This document shows, one piece after another, positions 25,925 to 34,549 of a stretch of DNA of 64,000 nt. Under the pieces are notes generated by a model, which worked only from the letters and a program-made list of their open reading frames with translations, searched no databases and was not told the DNA's origin. The DNA comes from Pontibacter aydingkolensis (GTDB lineage: Bacteria > Bacteroidota > Bacteroidia > Cytophagales > Hymenobacteraceae). The stretch lies in the NCBI RefSeq assembly GCF_019443125.1, contig NZ_JAHYXK010000014.1, forward strand, positions 47,588 to 111,587. The letters run 5' to 3'. A program made the translations under genes and the position numbers. Within the stretch, counting starts at the first letter, position 1. Every line of letters starts with the position of its first letter.

Positions 25925-28900
25925 ATGCCCCATACCTCTACACCAACCATAGAATCCTTCATCACCCGCTGGAAAGCTTCCGGCGCTTCGGAACGTGCCA
26001 ATTACCAGCTGTTTTTAACGGAGCTGTGCGAGCTGCTGGGCGTAGAGAAACCGATGCCGGCCACCGACAAGGTACACGAAGCCACCTATACTTTTGAGCG
26101 GCCTGTGGTGTTTGATGACGGCGAAGGGAAGACCAGCACCAACTTTATTGACCTCTACAAAAAAGACTGCTTTGTGCTGGAAGCCAAGCAGGGCGCTGAC
26201 AAGGCAAGTATAACAGAGGCCGAAATGCTGGGCGCGGAACGGGCAAAAACCAAATCCGGCACCGCCACCCGCGATACCCGCACCTGGGACCGTGAGATGA
26301 AAAAGGCTAAGGAGCAGGCCCTGCGCTATGCCCGCTCTTTGCCGACCACCGAAGGCTGGCCGCCGTTCCTGGCCGTGGTGGATGTGGGTTACTGCATAGA
26401 CCTGTATGCCGACTTTGCGCGACAGGGAAAAACCTATGTGCCGTTTCCGGACCCGCAGAACTATAGAATTACTTTAGAGGAGCTTGAAAAGGAGGACGTG
26501 CGCGAGCGCCTCCGTTTGCTCTTTACCGAGCCGCTGGAGCTGGACCCGAGCCGACGTGCTGCCCGTGTAACGCGTGCGCTGGCTGAACGACTGGCAAAAC
26601 TGGCGGCCTCGCTGGAACAGACCGGCTATACACCTGAGCAGGTGTCGGGCTTTTTGATGCGCTGTTTGTTTACCATGTTTGCAGAAGATGTGAAGCTGCT
26701 GCCCGAAAACTCGTTTACCAAACTGCTGCAGGATTATCGCCAAAGTATAAATTACTTCCCCGATGCCCTGAAGGCGCTGTGGCAAAGTATGGACCGTGGC
26801 GGATTTGAGCCGGCCCTGCGTACGGTTATCCCGCAGTTTAACGGCTATTTGTTTAAAGACCCCGAGGCGCTGCCCATTACCGAAGCGCAGTTAGACCTGC
26901 TTATACTTGCCGCCGAGGCCGACTGGGCTGATGTGGAGCCTGCCATTTTCGGCACGTTGCTGGAGCGTGCTTTGCAACCGCGTGAGCGCCACAAACTGGG
27001 TGCCCACTACACGCCCCGCGCCTACGTGGAGCGCCTGGTAATGCCAACCGTAATTGAGCCGCTGCGCGAAGAGTGGGAAGCAGCCCGTACCGCCTCGGCC
27101 ATATTGGAGGATAACAACGACGAAGCCGGAGCCCGCAAAGAGATCGAGAGCTTCCACCGGCGTTTGTGCTCGGTGCGCGTGCTGGACCCGGCCTGCGGAA
27201 GCGGCAACTTTTTGTACGTTACCCTGGAGCACCTCAAAAGGCTGGAGGGCGAGGTACTGGAGCACTTGGAGCATTTCCCGGGGCAGCGAACCCTTGACAT
27301 GACAGGCGGCTATACCGTAACGCCAGCGCAGTTGCTGGGCCTGGAGGTAAACCCTCGTGCAGCGGCCATCGCTGACGTGGTGCTCTGGATCGGATATTTG
27401 CAGTGGCACTTCCGGGCGCATGGCTCGGCCACCCGCCTGAGCAACCCAATACTCCGCGAGTACGGCAACATAAAACAGCAGGACGCGGTGCTGAGCTACT
27501 CCGACCGCAAACCGCGCCTCGATGCCAACGGACAGCCCGTTACCCGCTGGGACGGCCACAGCACCAAGCCGCACCCGGTTACCGGACAGGAAGTACCCGA
27601 CGAAACCGCCCGAACGATTGTTTACGATTACCTCGACCCCAAACCCGCCACCTGGCCCGAAGCCGATTTTATAGTAGGCAACCCTCCATTTATTGGCCCT
27701 GCCCGTATGCGCGAAGCCTTGGGAGATGGCTATACTGAAGCGCTCCGTAAAGTATACAAAGGTGCTATGCCGGAGAGTGCAGATTTCGTGATGTTCTGGT
27801 GGCACAAAGCCGCTGAAATTGTGCGTGCTGATAAGGCTGAACGCTTCGGCTTTATCACCACCAATAGTATAAAACAGACCTTTAACCGCCGTGTGATTGA
27901 AGCACAGATGCAGGCAAATCCACCGCTTTCCATCACACTTGCTGTACCTGATCATCCTTGGGTGGATAGTGCAGATGGTGCAGCTGTAGAAATTGCGATG
28001 AGTGTTGCTGAGAAGGGAGAAACTATAGGTAGACTTTTAACTATGGTTTCAGAAACTAAAACTGATGGACTTGAAGTGCAGGTTAATTTTACAGAGAAAC
28101 AGGGTGAAATTCATGCTGACTTAAGTATAGGCGCTGAAGTATCTTCAGTTAAGGGATTAAAAGCAAATGAAGATTTGAGTAACCGGGGTTTCTGTCTATT
28201 TGGGGCTGGATTTATAGTTACACCTGAAAAAGCTATTGAACTCGGTTTAGGAACTATAGAAGATACTGATAAGATTATCTCAAACTATAGAAACGGAAGA
28301 GACTTAACTGCTAGTTCTCGTGGAGTTATGGTTATTGATTTGTTTGGCTATACTGCAAATGAAGTCAGATCTAAATTCCCGCAGGTTTATCAACATGTGC
28401 TTGAAAATATCAAGCCAGAACGTGATCAAAATAAACGTGCCTCAAGAAAAGACAATTGGTGGATATTTGGTGAGCCCAATCCTAAATTAAGGAAAATGCT
28501 TAAAGGTCTTGACAGCTATATTGTAACTGTCGAAACTGCAAAGCACAGGGCTTTTACTAAGCTTGATAAAAGTATAAAGCCTGATAATATGCTTGTGGTA
28601 ATTGCTTTAGAAGATGATTATCATTTAGGTATATTATCAAGTAAAATTCATGTTATATGGGCGCTTGCGACAGGGAGCGATTTAGGTGGAAATACACCAA
28701 GGTATAACAAAAGCCGTTGCTTCGAAACCTTCCCCTTCCCTGCCGCCACAGAAGCGCAGCAGGAGCAGATCCGAAGTATAGCCGAGCAGCTGGACGCGCA
28801 CCGCAAGCAGCGGCAGGCGCAGCACCCCACGCTCACTATCACCGACATGTATAACGTGCTGGAGAAACTGCGGTCGGGCGAGGCGCTGAATGCTAAAGAA

Positions 28901-29395
28901 CAGAAAACCCACGAACAGGGGCTGGTAAGTATACTTTTGCAGCTGCACACCGAACTCGATGCCGCCGTGGCCGCTGCCTATGGCTGGCCCGCCAACCTGC
29001 CCGAAGAAGAGATACTCGAACGCCTGGTTGCCCTGAACAAAGAACGTTCCGCAGAAGAAGCACGCGGCCTTATCCGCTGGCTGCGCCCAGCGTACCAGAA
29101 CCCGCAAGGCACCCAGCAAACCGAGATCGGCCTCAGCACCAAAACTAAAGCCGCCAAAGCAACCGCCAAAGAAGTGCTGGCCTGGCCAAAAACGCTTTCG
29201 GAGCAGGCACAGGCCGTGCAACGCGCCTTGCAGCTGCATGAGCGCCCGGCCACTGCACAGGAGCTTTTGCACCAGTTTAAGCCTGTAGCCAAGCCGCAGC
29301 AAGGCCTGCGCCTCCAGCAAATCGACAGCCTGCTGCAAACGCTTCATGGGTTAGGCTTGCTGCGCAAAACCGAGCAGGAGCAGTATGTGAAGTAG
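25925..29395 (+). CDS. MmeI-family type IIL/IIG restriction-modification enzyme
   Basis: A 1156-residue single-chain restriction and methylation enzyme. The N-terminal nuclease has D76-x9-E86-A-K88 ([13 protein letters not shown]), the same D-x9-ExK spacing as MmeI. A helical connector (about 190-360) leads to the [15 protein letters not shown] block and a gamma-class N6-adenine methyltransferase with DPACGSGNF (421-429) and NPPF (586-589). The target-recognition region (about 678-932) is followed by [14 protein letters not shown], the usual boundary of this family, and a C-terminal helical tail. The recognition segment (about 27960-28720) is much more AT-rich than the GC-rich flanks, a sign of specificity swapping by recombination. 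No separate methylase, ATPase or control gene is adjacent. Cutting about 20 bp from the site would be expected from MmeI (family knowledge). Confidence 0.92.
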   Translation: MPHTSTPTIESFITRWKASGASERANYQLFLTELCELLGVEKPMPATDKVHEATYTFERPVVFDDGEGKTSTNFIDLYKKDCFVLEAKQGADKASITEAEMLGAERAKTKSGTATRDTRTWDREMKKAKEQALRYARSLPTTEGWPPFLAVVDVGYCIDLYADFARQGKTYVPFPDPQNYRITLEELEKEDVRERLRLLFTEPLELDPSRRAARVTRALAERLAKLAASLEQTGYTPEQVSGFLMRCLFTMFAEDVKLLPENSFTKLLQDYRQSINYFPDALKALWQSMDRGGFEPALRTVIPQFNGYLFKDPEALPITEAQLDLLILAAEADWADVEPAIFGTLLERALQPRERHKLGAHYTPRAYVERLVMPTVIEPLREEWEAARTASAILEDNNDEAGARKEIESFHRRLCSVRVLDPACGSGNFLYVTLEHLKRLEGEVLEHLEHFPGQRTLDMTGGYTVTPAQLLGLEVNPRAAAIADVVLWIGYLQWHFRAHGSATRLSNPILREYGNIKQQDAVLSYSDRKPRLDANGQPVTRWDGHSTKPHPVTGQEVPDETARTIVYDYLDPKPATWPEADFIVGNPPFIGPARMREALGDGYTEALRKVYKGAMPESADFVMFWWHKAAEIVRADKAERFGFITTNSIKQTFNRRVIEAQMQANPPLSITLAVPDHPWVDSADGAAVEIAMSVAEKGETIGRLLTMVSETKTDGLEVQVNFTEKQGEIHADLSIGAEVSSVKGLKANEDLSNRGFCLFGAGFIVTPEKAIELGLGTIEDTDKIISNYRNGRDLTASSRGVMVIDLFGYTANEVRSKFPQVYQHVLENIKPERDQNKRASRKDNWWIFGEPNPKLRKMLKGLDSYIVTVETAKHRAFTKLDKSIKPDNMLVVIALEDDYHLGILSSKIHVIWALATGSDLGGNTPRYNKSRCFETFPFPAATEAQQEQIRSIAEQLDAHRKQRQAQHPTLTITDMYNVLEKLRSGEALNAKEQKTHEQGLVSILLQLHTELDAAVAAAYGWPANLPEEEILERLVALNKERSAEEARGLIRWLRPAYQNPQGTQQTEIGLSTKTKAAKATAKEVLAWPKTLSEQAQAVQRALQLHERPATAQELLHQFKPVAKPQQGLRLQQIDSLLQTLHGLGLLRKTEQEQYVK

Positions 29396-29681
29396 GACCG
29401 GTGATTAATCGGGATTTTATAGATTGGATTGATTTCTTTTTGAGGGTTTTGAATGGCAGCCGGTTCTATAGGGCCGGCTGTTGTTGTGTTAAGTTATCGT
29501 AGCTCAACAACCTTGTTTAGCGGCAGGTTTGTTGCTATTTGTACTGAAATTGCTCTCCTTGGAGGGGCTTAGGGTAAATTTATACTTTACTTTGTAAGTA
29601 CGGGTAGCTGCTTTTAAGCTTATACTTTGTAACTTATACTTTGCTGTAGTAAAGTTACTATCACCAACTTGAGCTAAAATA
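29396..29681. other. Intergenic region with hairpin and clustered TATACTT words
   Basis: CAGCCGG and CCGGCTG (29457-29480) form a hairpin about 60 bp after the restriction enzyme gene and may end its transcript. TATACTT occurs at 29581, 29621 and 29635, three copies in 61 bp. The 64-codon frame on the minus strand here is mostly these repeats and is not credible. Confidence 0.6.
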
Positions 29682-29715
29682 AAAAGGAGCCTTTCCATGG
29701 TGGAAGGCTCCTTTT
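29682..29715. terminator. Bidirectional terminator
   Basis: AAAAGGAGCCTT pairs with AAGGCTCCTTTT (12 bp) with A-run and T-run on both sides. It lies between the rightward restriction enzyme and the leftward gene ending at 29822. Confidence 0.88.
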
Positions 29716-29821
29716 TATTTGGCTGTGTTGATAACGGGATCAGCGGTTGAAATGCAAAAGTATAGCTGCGTAAAGTATGGCAACCGACTGCAGGCTATCC
29801 GCGCATTTACAGCTCATGCTG

Positions 29822-30343
29822 TTATGCTGGCACTGCTAGTGAGCCAGGCTGTTTTTCACTTGCCTTTGCGCCTGAAATTAACTTATTGCTAAGCGCATTC
29901 CATTTTTCGGCCAACTGCAACTCATCCATCAGCGACAGGCTTATTTCCTTATTATAGAACTCCAGATGCTGGTCAGGCAGCTTTGGGTTGCGGAATGAAA
30001 TATGCAGCCCTATCAGGTCAAAAACAACATTTCCATTTACCTCCCGCTTCTCGCTAACCAATCTGCATTTGCTTACTTCAGCCAGATTAATTACTAGTTG
30101 CTGCTCCTTACCGGCACACTTGTTTGCATAGAAAAGCTTCTGCTGTACTTCGTCAAGCCCTATGCCGTAGCATTGATTCCAGAAATCATACTGTGTGATC
30201 CTTAGCTGCTGCTGTTCGCCGCTGGCAAGAAATTCACTCAGCAATTTATTCTTTTTCGCTTTCTGTTTGCTTTGTATAAGGATAATTGGCACAATGAATA
30301 CTGCCAGGGATATTGCCCCTATGATTAATGTTTCTAAATCCAT
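29822..30343 (-). CDS. Single-pass membrane protein of unknown function
   Basis: 173 residues from the ATG at 30341-30343 (MDLETLIIGAISLAVFIVPIILIQ). One N-terminal membrane helix is followed by a basic KQKAKKNK stop-transfer patch, so the about 145-residue soluble domain should be cytoplasmic. The domain has strand-rich segments (QLRITQYDFWNQCYGIG, VVFDLIGLHISFRN) and a C-terminal helix (LMDELQLAEKWNALSNKLI). No recognised family. The longer start at 30379 would put a polar tail before the helix and is less likely. Confidence 0.65.
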   Translation of the reverse strand: MDLETLIIGAISLAVFIVPIILIQSKQKAKKNKLLSEFLASGEQQQLRITQYDFWNQCYGIGLDEVQQKLFYANKCAGKEQQLVINLAEVSKCRLVSEKREVNGNVVFDLIGLHISFRNPKLPDQHLEFYNKEISLSLMDELQLAEKWNALSNKLISGAKASEKQPGSLAVPA

Positions 30344-30475
30344 CTCTGTTTTTGTTAAAATGCAATACATGCTATACAAGCACGCCTGTAGCCCTTAAGC
30401 TTAGTTGGCCGGCCTGTACTAATTTTTTTCAGTTGATCTTAGCAGACGCAACTGCACCACAAAAGCAAAAGATGG

Positions 30476-30853
30476 TTACCAGAAATAGTGGAAAGGAAAA
30501 ATGATGTCGCTGGTTCTTAAGCCGCAGTTAAGCACTTTCGAGCGTGCAATGTACGCAGCGGTGCTGTTTTGCAAAACCAACTCAGAGGCAACTAAACTAC
30601 CGGAAAGGTCATTGGAGTTCTCCTTTTTAAATGGAGCCCCCGGAAGATTGTTTGCTGCGTTTACGCGTTGCTCTGAGCGCTGTAAATCCGGAAATTTAAA
30701 CAGCTTATTTTCTGATAAATTATCCGTTACATGGCCCTGCTGTACGTGCTGAGGCAGTGTAGTAAGTAATTCACGGCTGCTACCATTGCTTGTGCCACTA
30801 TACGTGAGTATAATGGCAAACAGAAGTAACATGTATTTTGTGAACTTACCCAT
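30476..30853 (-). CDS. Small exported hypothetical protein
   Basis: 125 residues with a signal-like N-terminus (FTKYMLLLFAIILTYSGTSNG) and a polar, probably disordered mature region ending in GLRTSDIIFPFHYFW. The aromatic C-terminal tail is the only distinctive part. No family recognised. It stands alone between unknown genes. Confidence 0.5.
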   Translation of the reverse strand: MGKFTKYMLLLFAIILTYSGTSNGSSRELLTTLPQHVQQGHVTDNLSENKLFKFPDLQRSEQRVNAANNLPGAPFKKENSNDLSGSLVASELVLQNSTAAYIARSKVLNCGLRTSDIIFPFHYFW

Positions 30854-31000
30854 CTTACAAACTTACTAACTTGCTGACATACTTTGCACAAGATGGTAAA
30901 TATTATTTTTAAACACTGATCTTTAAAGAGTTATACTTGATAGACTATTCATAATTAGCCTGGAAGTATAAACAGGTACACCAGCGTAAACAGATCCACG

Positions 31001-31192
31001 TTATTCCTGATTCCCGAACCCTTCCCGCATATCTTTGAGATGGGCATAGCAAACCGGACTGCTATACTCCTGCTGTCGGGTTGTTGCTGCTTTTCTACTC
31101 TTGCTTAACTTATACAAAGGCACCAGCCCGAGGGCAACTTCCCTAAAAGACTTTCTGAAAAACTGCTGTGGACTAAGAAGTTTTTGCTGCAT
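31001..31192 (-). CDS. Short hypothetical protein
   Basis: 63 residues from the ATG at 31190-31192 (MQQKLLSPQQFFRKSFREVALG). A basic amphipathic N-terminal half is followed by VCYAHLKDMREGFGNQE. It has protein-like composition and an isolated position. The longer frame upstream adds an unlikely hydrophobic leader. Function unknown. Confidence 0.45.
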   Translation of the reverse strand: MQQKLLSPQQFFRKSFREVALGLVPLYKLSKSRKAATTRQQEYSSPVCYAHLKDMREGFGNQE

Positions 31193-31479
31193 GGTTAAGC
31201 CAGTTTTTATACTTTGATACGATATAAAGCAAAAAGTAAACACACCCCTACCCCTCTCAAGAGGGGAATTGTATTCTTACTATTTGCTGGCGCGAGTCTC
31301 CAGACCTTATCCTATTCCATAACATTTTAAAATTCGGGTGTTTTAGGATATACAGTACAAGCAGTAGTCTACAACTATCCCCTTGAGGGGATTATAGGGG
31401 TGTTTACACCTGCTGGTTCACCAATTTTTGAGCACACAAACAGCCCGCTCCGTAGCTTTACACCCCTGTAGTTCCCTCA
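31193..31479. repeat. C-block intergenic repeats
   Basis: CCCCTACCCCTCTCAAGAGG at about 31244-31265 and a related CCCCTTGAGGGG at about 31379-31391 belong to the same dispersed repeat class as those at 39740 and 55210. The MITE-like element at 31480 is inserted into another copy of this repeat. Confidence 0.6.
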
Positions 31480-31650
31480 AGGGCAGGGCCGTTTCATTCT
31501 ACTAAACTCCATACTTATGGCGCGAGCGTCGTCGCTCGTGATTGGCTATTTCTGGCCCTCCGGGCCAGTTGAGTCAGAGACTCAACATTCACACCAAGTC
31601 ACAAATCTGGAGATTTGCGCCAGATGTAAAGAATGAAACGGCCCTGCCCT
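31480..31650. mobile_element. MITE-like element, family A copy 1
   Basis: A 171-bp element with 21-bp perfect terminal inverted repeats (31480-31500 and 31630-31650; core GGGCAGGGCCGTTTCATTCT). It encodes no protein. The flanks read CCCTCA on the left and CAAGGGG on the right. This suits insertion into a CCCTCAAGGGG repeat with a 2-bp CA duplication (inference). Its interior (CTCGTGATTGGCTATTTCTG, GGGCCAGTTGAGTC) is also found, inverted and decayed, at 63543-63740. Confidence 0.7.
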
Positions 31651-31761
31651 CAAGGGGACAATTCCCCATTATTAGAGCCTGTTCCAGAAAAGTTATGGGA
31701 CAGGGTAAGACGCGGACGCTCGCGCCATGATGATCCTATCAAGAATTACAGACATCTAAAC

Positions 31762-32895
31762 CTACTTCAACGCATGATGCTTTTTCATTAGTTTTAGCAC
31801 CTTATCAAGTGGCAGGGCTTCTACTGTGCGATTGTCTTTACCTTGCATGGTTTCCGCTGTAAACAGAGAGTTGATGATCGCCTCTTCGGCAGCCTCTATC
31901 ACGGCCATAAACAGCGGCGACATTTCGTCGTTGCGCAGTAGGGTTACGGTTTGTGTTTTATTGTCTGAAGTATAAGGCACGCGCAATCCAGGATCAGTTG
32001 AGAAAGCGATGACATAATCGCCGCTTCCGTTGGAGGCTATGCCGCCTGTTTTTGCCAGTCCCATCATGGCGCGCTTTGCCATGCGTTCCAGGTTGCGGGC
32101 ATCAACGGGTGCATCTGTAGCTACCACAATCATACACGAACCATCCGCTTTTTCGGTTATCTGCTGCCTGAAGGAAAACTGGCTTAGCTCCTCCCCTACG
32201 GGCACGCCGTTTACCTGCAGCACCCCGCCATAGTTTGTCTGCACAAGTACACCCACAGTATACCCACCCAGACTCGCCGGCAATTGTCGCGACGAAGTAC
32301 CAACTCCGCCTTTAAAACCAAAGCAAACCGTACCAGTGCCCGCACCAACATTGCCTTCGGCAACGGCACCGTCTTTGGCCTGTTTTATCGCTTCCACAAC
32401 ATGTTCTTCCTTCACATGCCTGCCTCTTATGTCGTTCAGAAAACCATCGTTTGTCTCTCCTACCAGCGCATTTACCGATTGTACATTCTCGTTGCCTGCC
32501 TGTTGCAACGTATACCCTACCACTGCGTTCATGGCCGTGCTAACGCCAAGCGTGTTGGTAAGTATAATTGGCGTTTCGAGGTTGCCCAGTTCCTGCACCT
32601 GAGTGCTGCCTGCCAGTTTGCCAAAACCGTTGCCTACATAAACCGCAGCAGGCACTTTACTCTGAAAAATATTACCATCGTGCGGTAAAATAGCCGTTAC
32701 ACCTGTTCTGATATCGTTTTGCTGCACAAGCGTAGTATGTCCTACTTTTACGCCTTTTACATCTGTTATGGCATTATACTTACCTGTGGGCAGTACACCA
32801 ATCTTTACCCCGTGCTCTCTTGCTCGTTTCTTGTTTTGCGCCCAGGCTTGTGTTGCTAATGCTACCATCAGTATAAGTAGTATAGTCAGTCTCAT
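31762..32895 (-). CDS. P1-family peptidase (DmpA/L-aminopeptidase-like), exported
   Basis: 377 residues from the ATG at 32893-32895. The signal peptide (LTILLILMVALATQAWA) indicates a periplasmic or secreted enzyme. DmpA-type Ntn-hydrolase features are present: GKYNAITDVKGVKVGH, ETNDGFLNDIRGRH, and FKGGVGTSSR at 195-203. The Ser in that last motif is the self-cleavage and catalytic nucleophile of the family. The enzymes cleave N-terminal amino acids or beta-amino acid amides from peptides. A 14-bp inverted-repeat element lies just upstream (32921-33083), and the longer frame that reads into it is not genuine. Confidence 0.92.
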   Translation of the reverse strand: MRLTILLILMVALATQAWAQNKKRAREHGVKIGVLPTGKYNAITDVKGVKVGHTTLVQQNDIRTGVTAILPHDGNIFQSKVPAAVYVGNGFGKLAGSTQVQELGNLETPIILTNTLGVSTAMNAVVGYTLQQAGNENVQSVNALVGETNDGFLNDIRGRHVKEEHVVEAIKQAKDGAVAEGNVGAGTGTVCFGFKGGVGTSSRQLPASLGGYTVGVLVQTNYGGVLQVNGVPVGEELSQFSFRQQITEKADGSCMIVVATDAPVDARNLERMAKRAMMGLAKTGGIASNGSGDYVIAFSTDPGLRVPYTSDNKTQTVTLLRNDEMSPLFMAVIEAAEEAIINSLFTAETMQGKDNRTVEALPLDKVLKLMKKHHALK

Positions 32896-32920
32896 AAAGT
32901 ATGATTTTTTGCTGCAGTTA

Positions 32921-33083
32921 AGAGGCTGTTTTGAATTTATTCGTTGGGCTGCAAAGTTGATTTTACGAAACCTGGCTTCGTCTCTTTTTCGCGCCATAGC
33001 GCTGCTATGCCACTCAAAAGGAGTCTCGCCAGAACCCTTAAAATCTCCTTTTCACTTCCAACAATAAAATCAAAACAGCCTCT
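32921..33083. mobile_element. Short inverted-repeat element, possible MITE
   Basis: AGAGGCTGTTTTGA at 32921-32934 and its perfect reverse complement at 33070-33083 bound a 163-bp segment with no gene. It ends 26 bp before the DmpA-like gene start and may carry or displace its promoter. No clear target duplication is seen. Confidence 0.5.
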
Positions 33084-33137
33084 AAATTAACAGAATTTAT
33101 GAAAACACAGCCCCTTACGGCAGGTTAGAAATGAGAA

Positions 33138-33166
33138 GCGCTGCTTCTTTTGCACAGAAGCAGCGC
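33138..33166 (-). terminator. Hairpin downstream of the 111-residue gene
   Basis: GCGCTGCTTCT and AGAAGCAGCGC form an 11-bp stem with a 7-nt loop about 40 bp beyond the stop of the leftward gene at 33207. The T-run is weak. Confidence 0.65.
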
Positions 33167-33206
33167 CTGGTGTATTGTAATAAACAGAAAGCTTGAGATG
33201 AATAGC

Positions 33207-33542
33207 CTAATTACGTTTGTCTATATTTTTACCGAAGTCCTTTGCCTGTTTCATAAAGTTCTCTACCAGTTCGTCAGCGTAAGTACCGTAGGCATCCGTA
33301 ATTGTGCCTTTATGCCCCGAGTCTGTTTCAATCACATAAAGTATGGCCATATCATCTGGATTACTCTCGCCCTCAAACCGGTAAAAATTCACGATGTTAA
33401 CCTGCTCCGGGCCAAAGCTTTCTTTACCGTTGATTGTGCACATCATCCCATCGTCAGTAATTTTATAGTCTTCCGTATAGCCCTCTTTCCGTAGGTTGGT
33501 CAGCACCTTGACCATTGAAGTCAGTTCTTCTTTATCCTGCAT
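33207..33542 (-). CDS. Small conserved protein often labelled PRPP synthetase
   Basis: 111 residues. The pattern MVKVLTNLRKEGYTEDYKI, YRFEGESNPDDMAILYVIE, GHKGTITDAYGTYAD matches a short Bacteroidota family. That family is often mislabelled phosphoribosylpyrophosphate synthetase but is far too small and lacks the PRPP loop. It is probably a small alpha/beta cytoplasmic protein. Function unknown. It stands alone. Confidence 0.75.
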   Translation of the reverse strand: MQDKEELTSMVKVLTNLRKEGYTEDYKITDDGMMCTINGKESFGPEQVNIVNFYRFEGESNPDDMAILYVIETDSGHKGTITDAYGTYADELVENFMKQAKDFGKNIDKRN

Positions 33543-33830
33543 GGTGTAATATTTTATCTTGATTAAACTGTATACGGCACAGGTACAAAAGTGTCGAGAC
33601 TTATCATATTCGAATCAGCCCTGCATGGTATAACTGCACTCTAAAAAATAACAGAGATTTTATACTTTGCAACTTTATGCTTTCTAGTTGGTAGTAGAGT
33701 TGGTTAATTGCATGTGCATGCTAAACCAAAGCATACGGTAAATAAAACCGGCTTTACCGAAAGGGTTTATACCTTTAGAAAGTACCGGCACATAAACCGT
33801 TTCATTTTAGGATCAAGTCTAAATCATACT

Positions 33831-34340
33831 ATGGTAACACTAACTGTACTATCTGCCATGATCACGCCAGTGGTGCTCATACTTGCCACCGGCCAGCTTA
33901 TACTCACTACCTCGCAGCGCCTGGCCCGAAGCGTGGAGCGGGCCCGAAAGCTATCTGAGCAGTTTGAGCACCTGGTGCAACAGGAAACCAGCGTTAAAAA
34001 CACCGAGAAAAAAGAGTTGCTTTACCTGCTATTGCATAAAGCGGCCCACAGATCCAGAAAACTGCAACGCGCCATGAGCCTGCTATATGTGTCGTTATCT
34101 GTGTTTGTGGGCACCAGCGTATCTATCGGTATTCTCGAGGCGCTTGATTTACTTGTGTTCTGGGTTCCGGTTGGTTTGGGTCTGATTGGTGCAGGTCTGC
34201 TGTTTTATGCCACTATTCTGCTGATCGCAGAAACCCGGCTGGCTCTTAGCGCCATCGACAAAGAGATGGACTACCTGATCAAAAATTATGCAAACGACCT
34301 CCCAAAAGAGTCTAACACTAAAGAACAAAGTGCATCCTAG
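33831..34340 (+). CDS. DUF2721 membrane protein
   Basis: 169 residues from ATG 33831. Hydrophobic helix 1 (VTLTVLSAMITPVVLILATGQ) is followed by a basic, charged cytoplasmic segment (RLARSVERARKL to RSRKLQRAM), then helices 2 and 3 (LLYVSLSVFVGTSVSIGIL, VFWVPVGLGLIGAGLLFYAT). The order and the TTSQRLARSVERAR motif are those of DUF2721. Role unknown. The frame opens upstream at 33708 but that part is polar and not family-like. Confidence 0.82.
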   Translation: MVTLTVLSAMITPVVLILATGQLILTTSQRLARSVERARKLSEQFEHLVQQETSVKNTEKKELLYLLLHKAAHRSRKLQRAMSLLYVSLSVFVGTSVSIGILEALDLLVFWVPVGLGLIGAGLLFYATILLIAETRLALSAIDKEMDYLIKNYANDLPKESNTKEQSAS

Positions 34341-34549
34341 CTTTTCTTCATAAACTAAATGCCTGCAACATTTTAGTTCTAAGTCTGGTAAAGATTTCCT
34401 AAGTATACAGTTCTCTACTTTAGTTAAGTAAAAATCATTGCAATAAATATAATCATAGTACAGGTTGATTTAATGCAACTAATTGATAGTTAGAGAAGTA
34501 TAATCAGAAGTAAAAACTTCTGCTATTTTGGGCTTTTGGTTTAATAAAA

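Noticed and set aside
26891..27955. 354-codon open frame on the minus strand inside the restriction enzyme
   Set aside because: It is antisense to a clearly functional gene with conserved motifs, has odd composition and ends where the GC-rich part of that gene ends; GC-rich coding DNA makes long antisense frames.
25925..29395. Part of a BREX or DISARM defence island
   Set aside because: No BrxZ, Drm helicase, PglZ or similar partner is adjacent; the D-x9-ExK nuclease plus methylase in one chain fits MmeI instead.
29575..29645. TTATACTTTG as the Bacteroidota -7 promoter element
   Set aside because: The spacing between TA and TTTG is off by one (TAnnTTTG needs two bases), and the word occurs inside genes.
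29504..29698. 64-codon frame on the minus strand
   Set aside because: It is built from TATACTT repeats and a terminator arm; no start signal.
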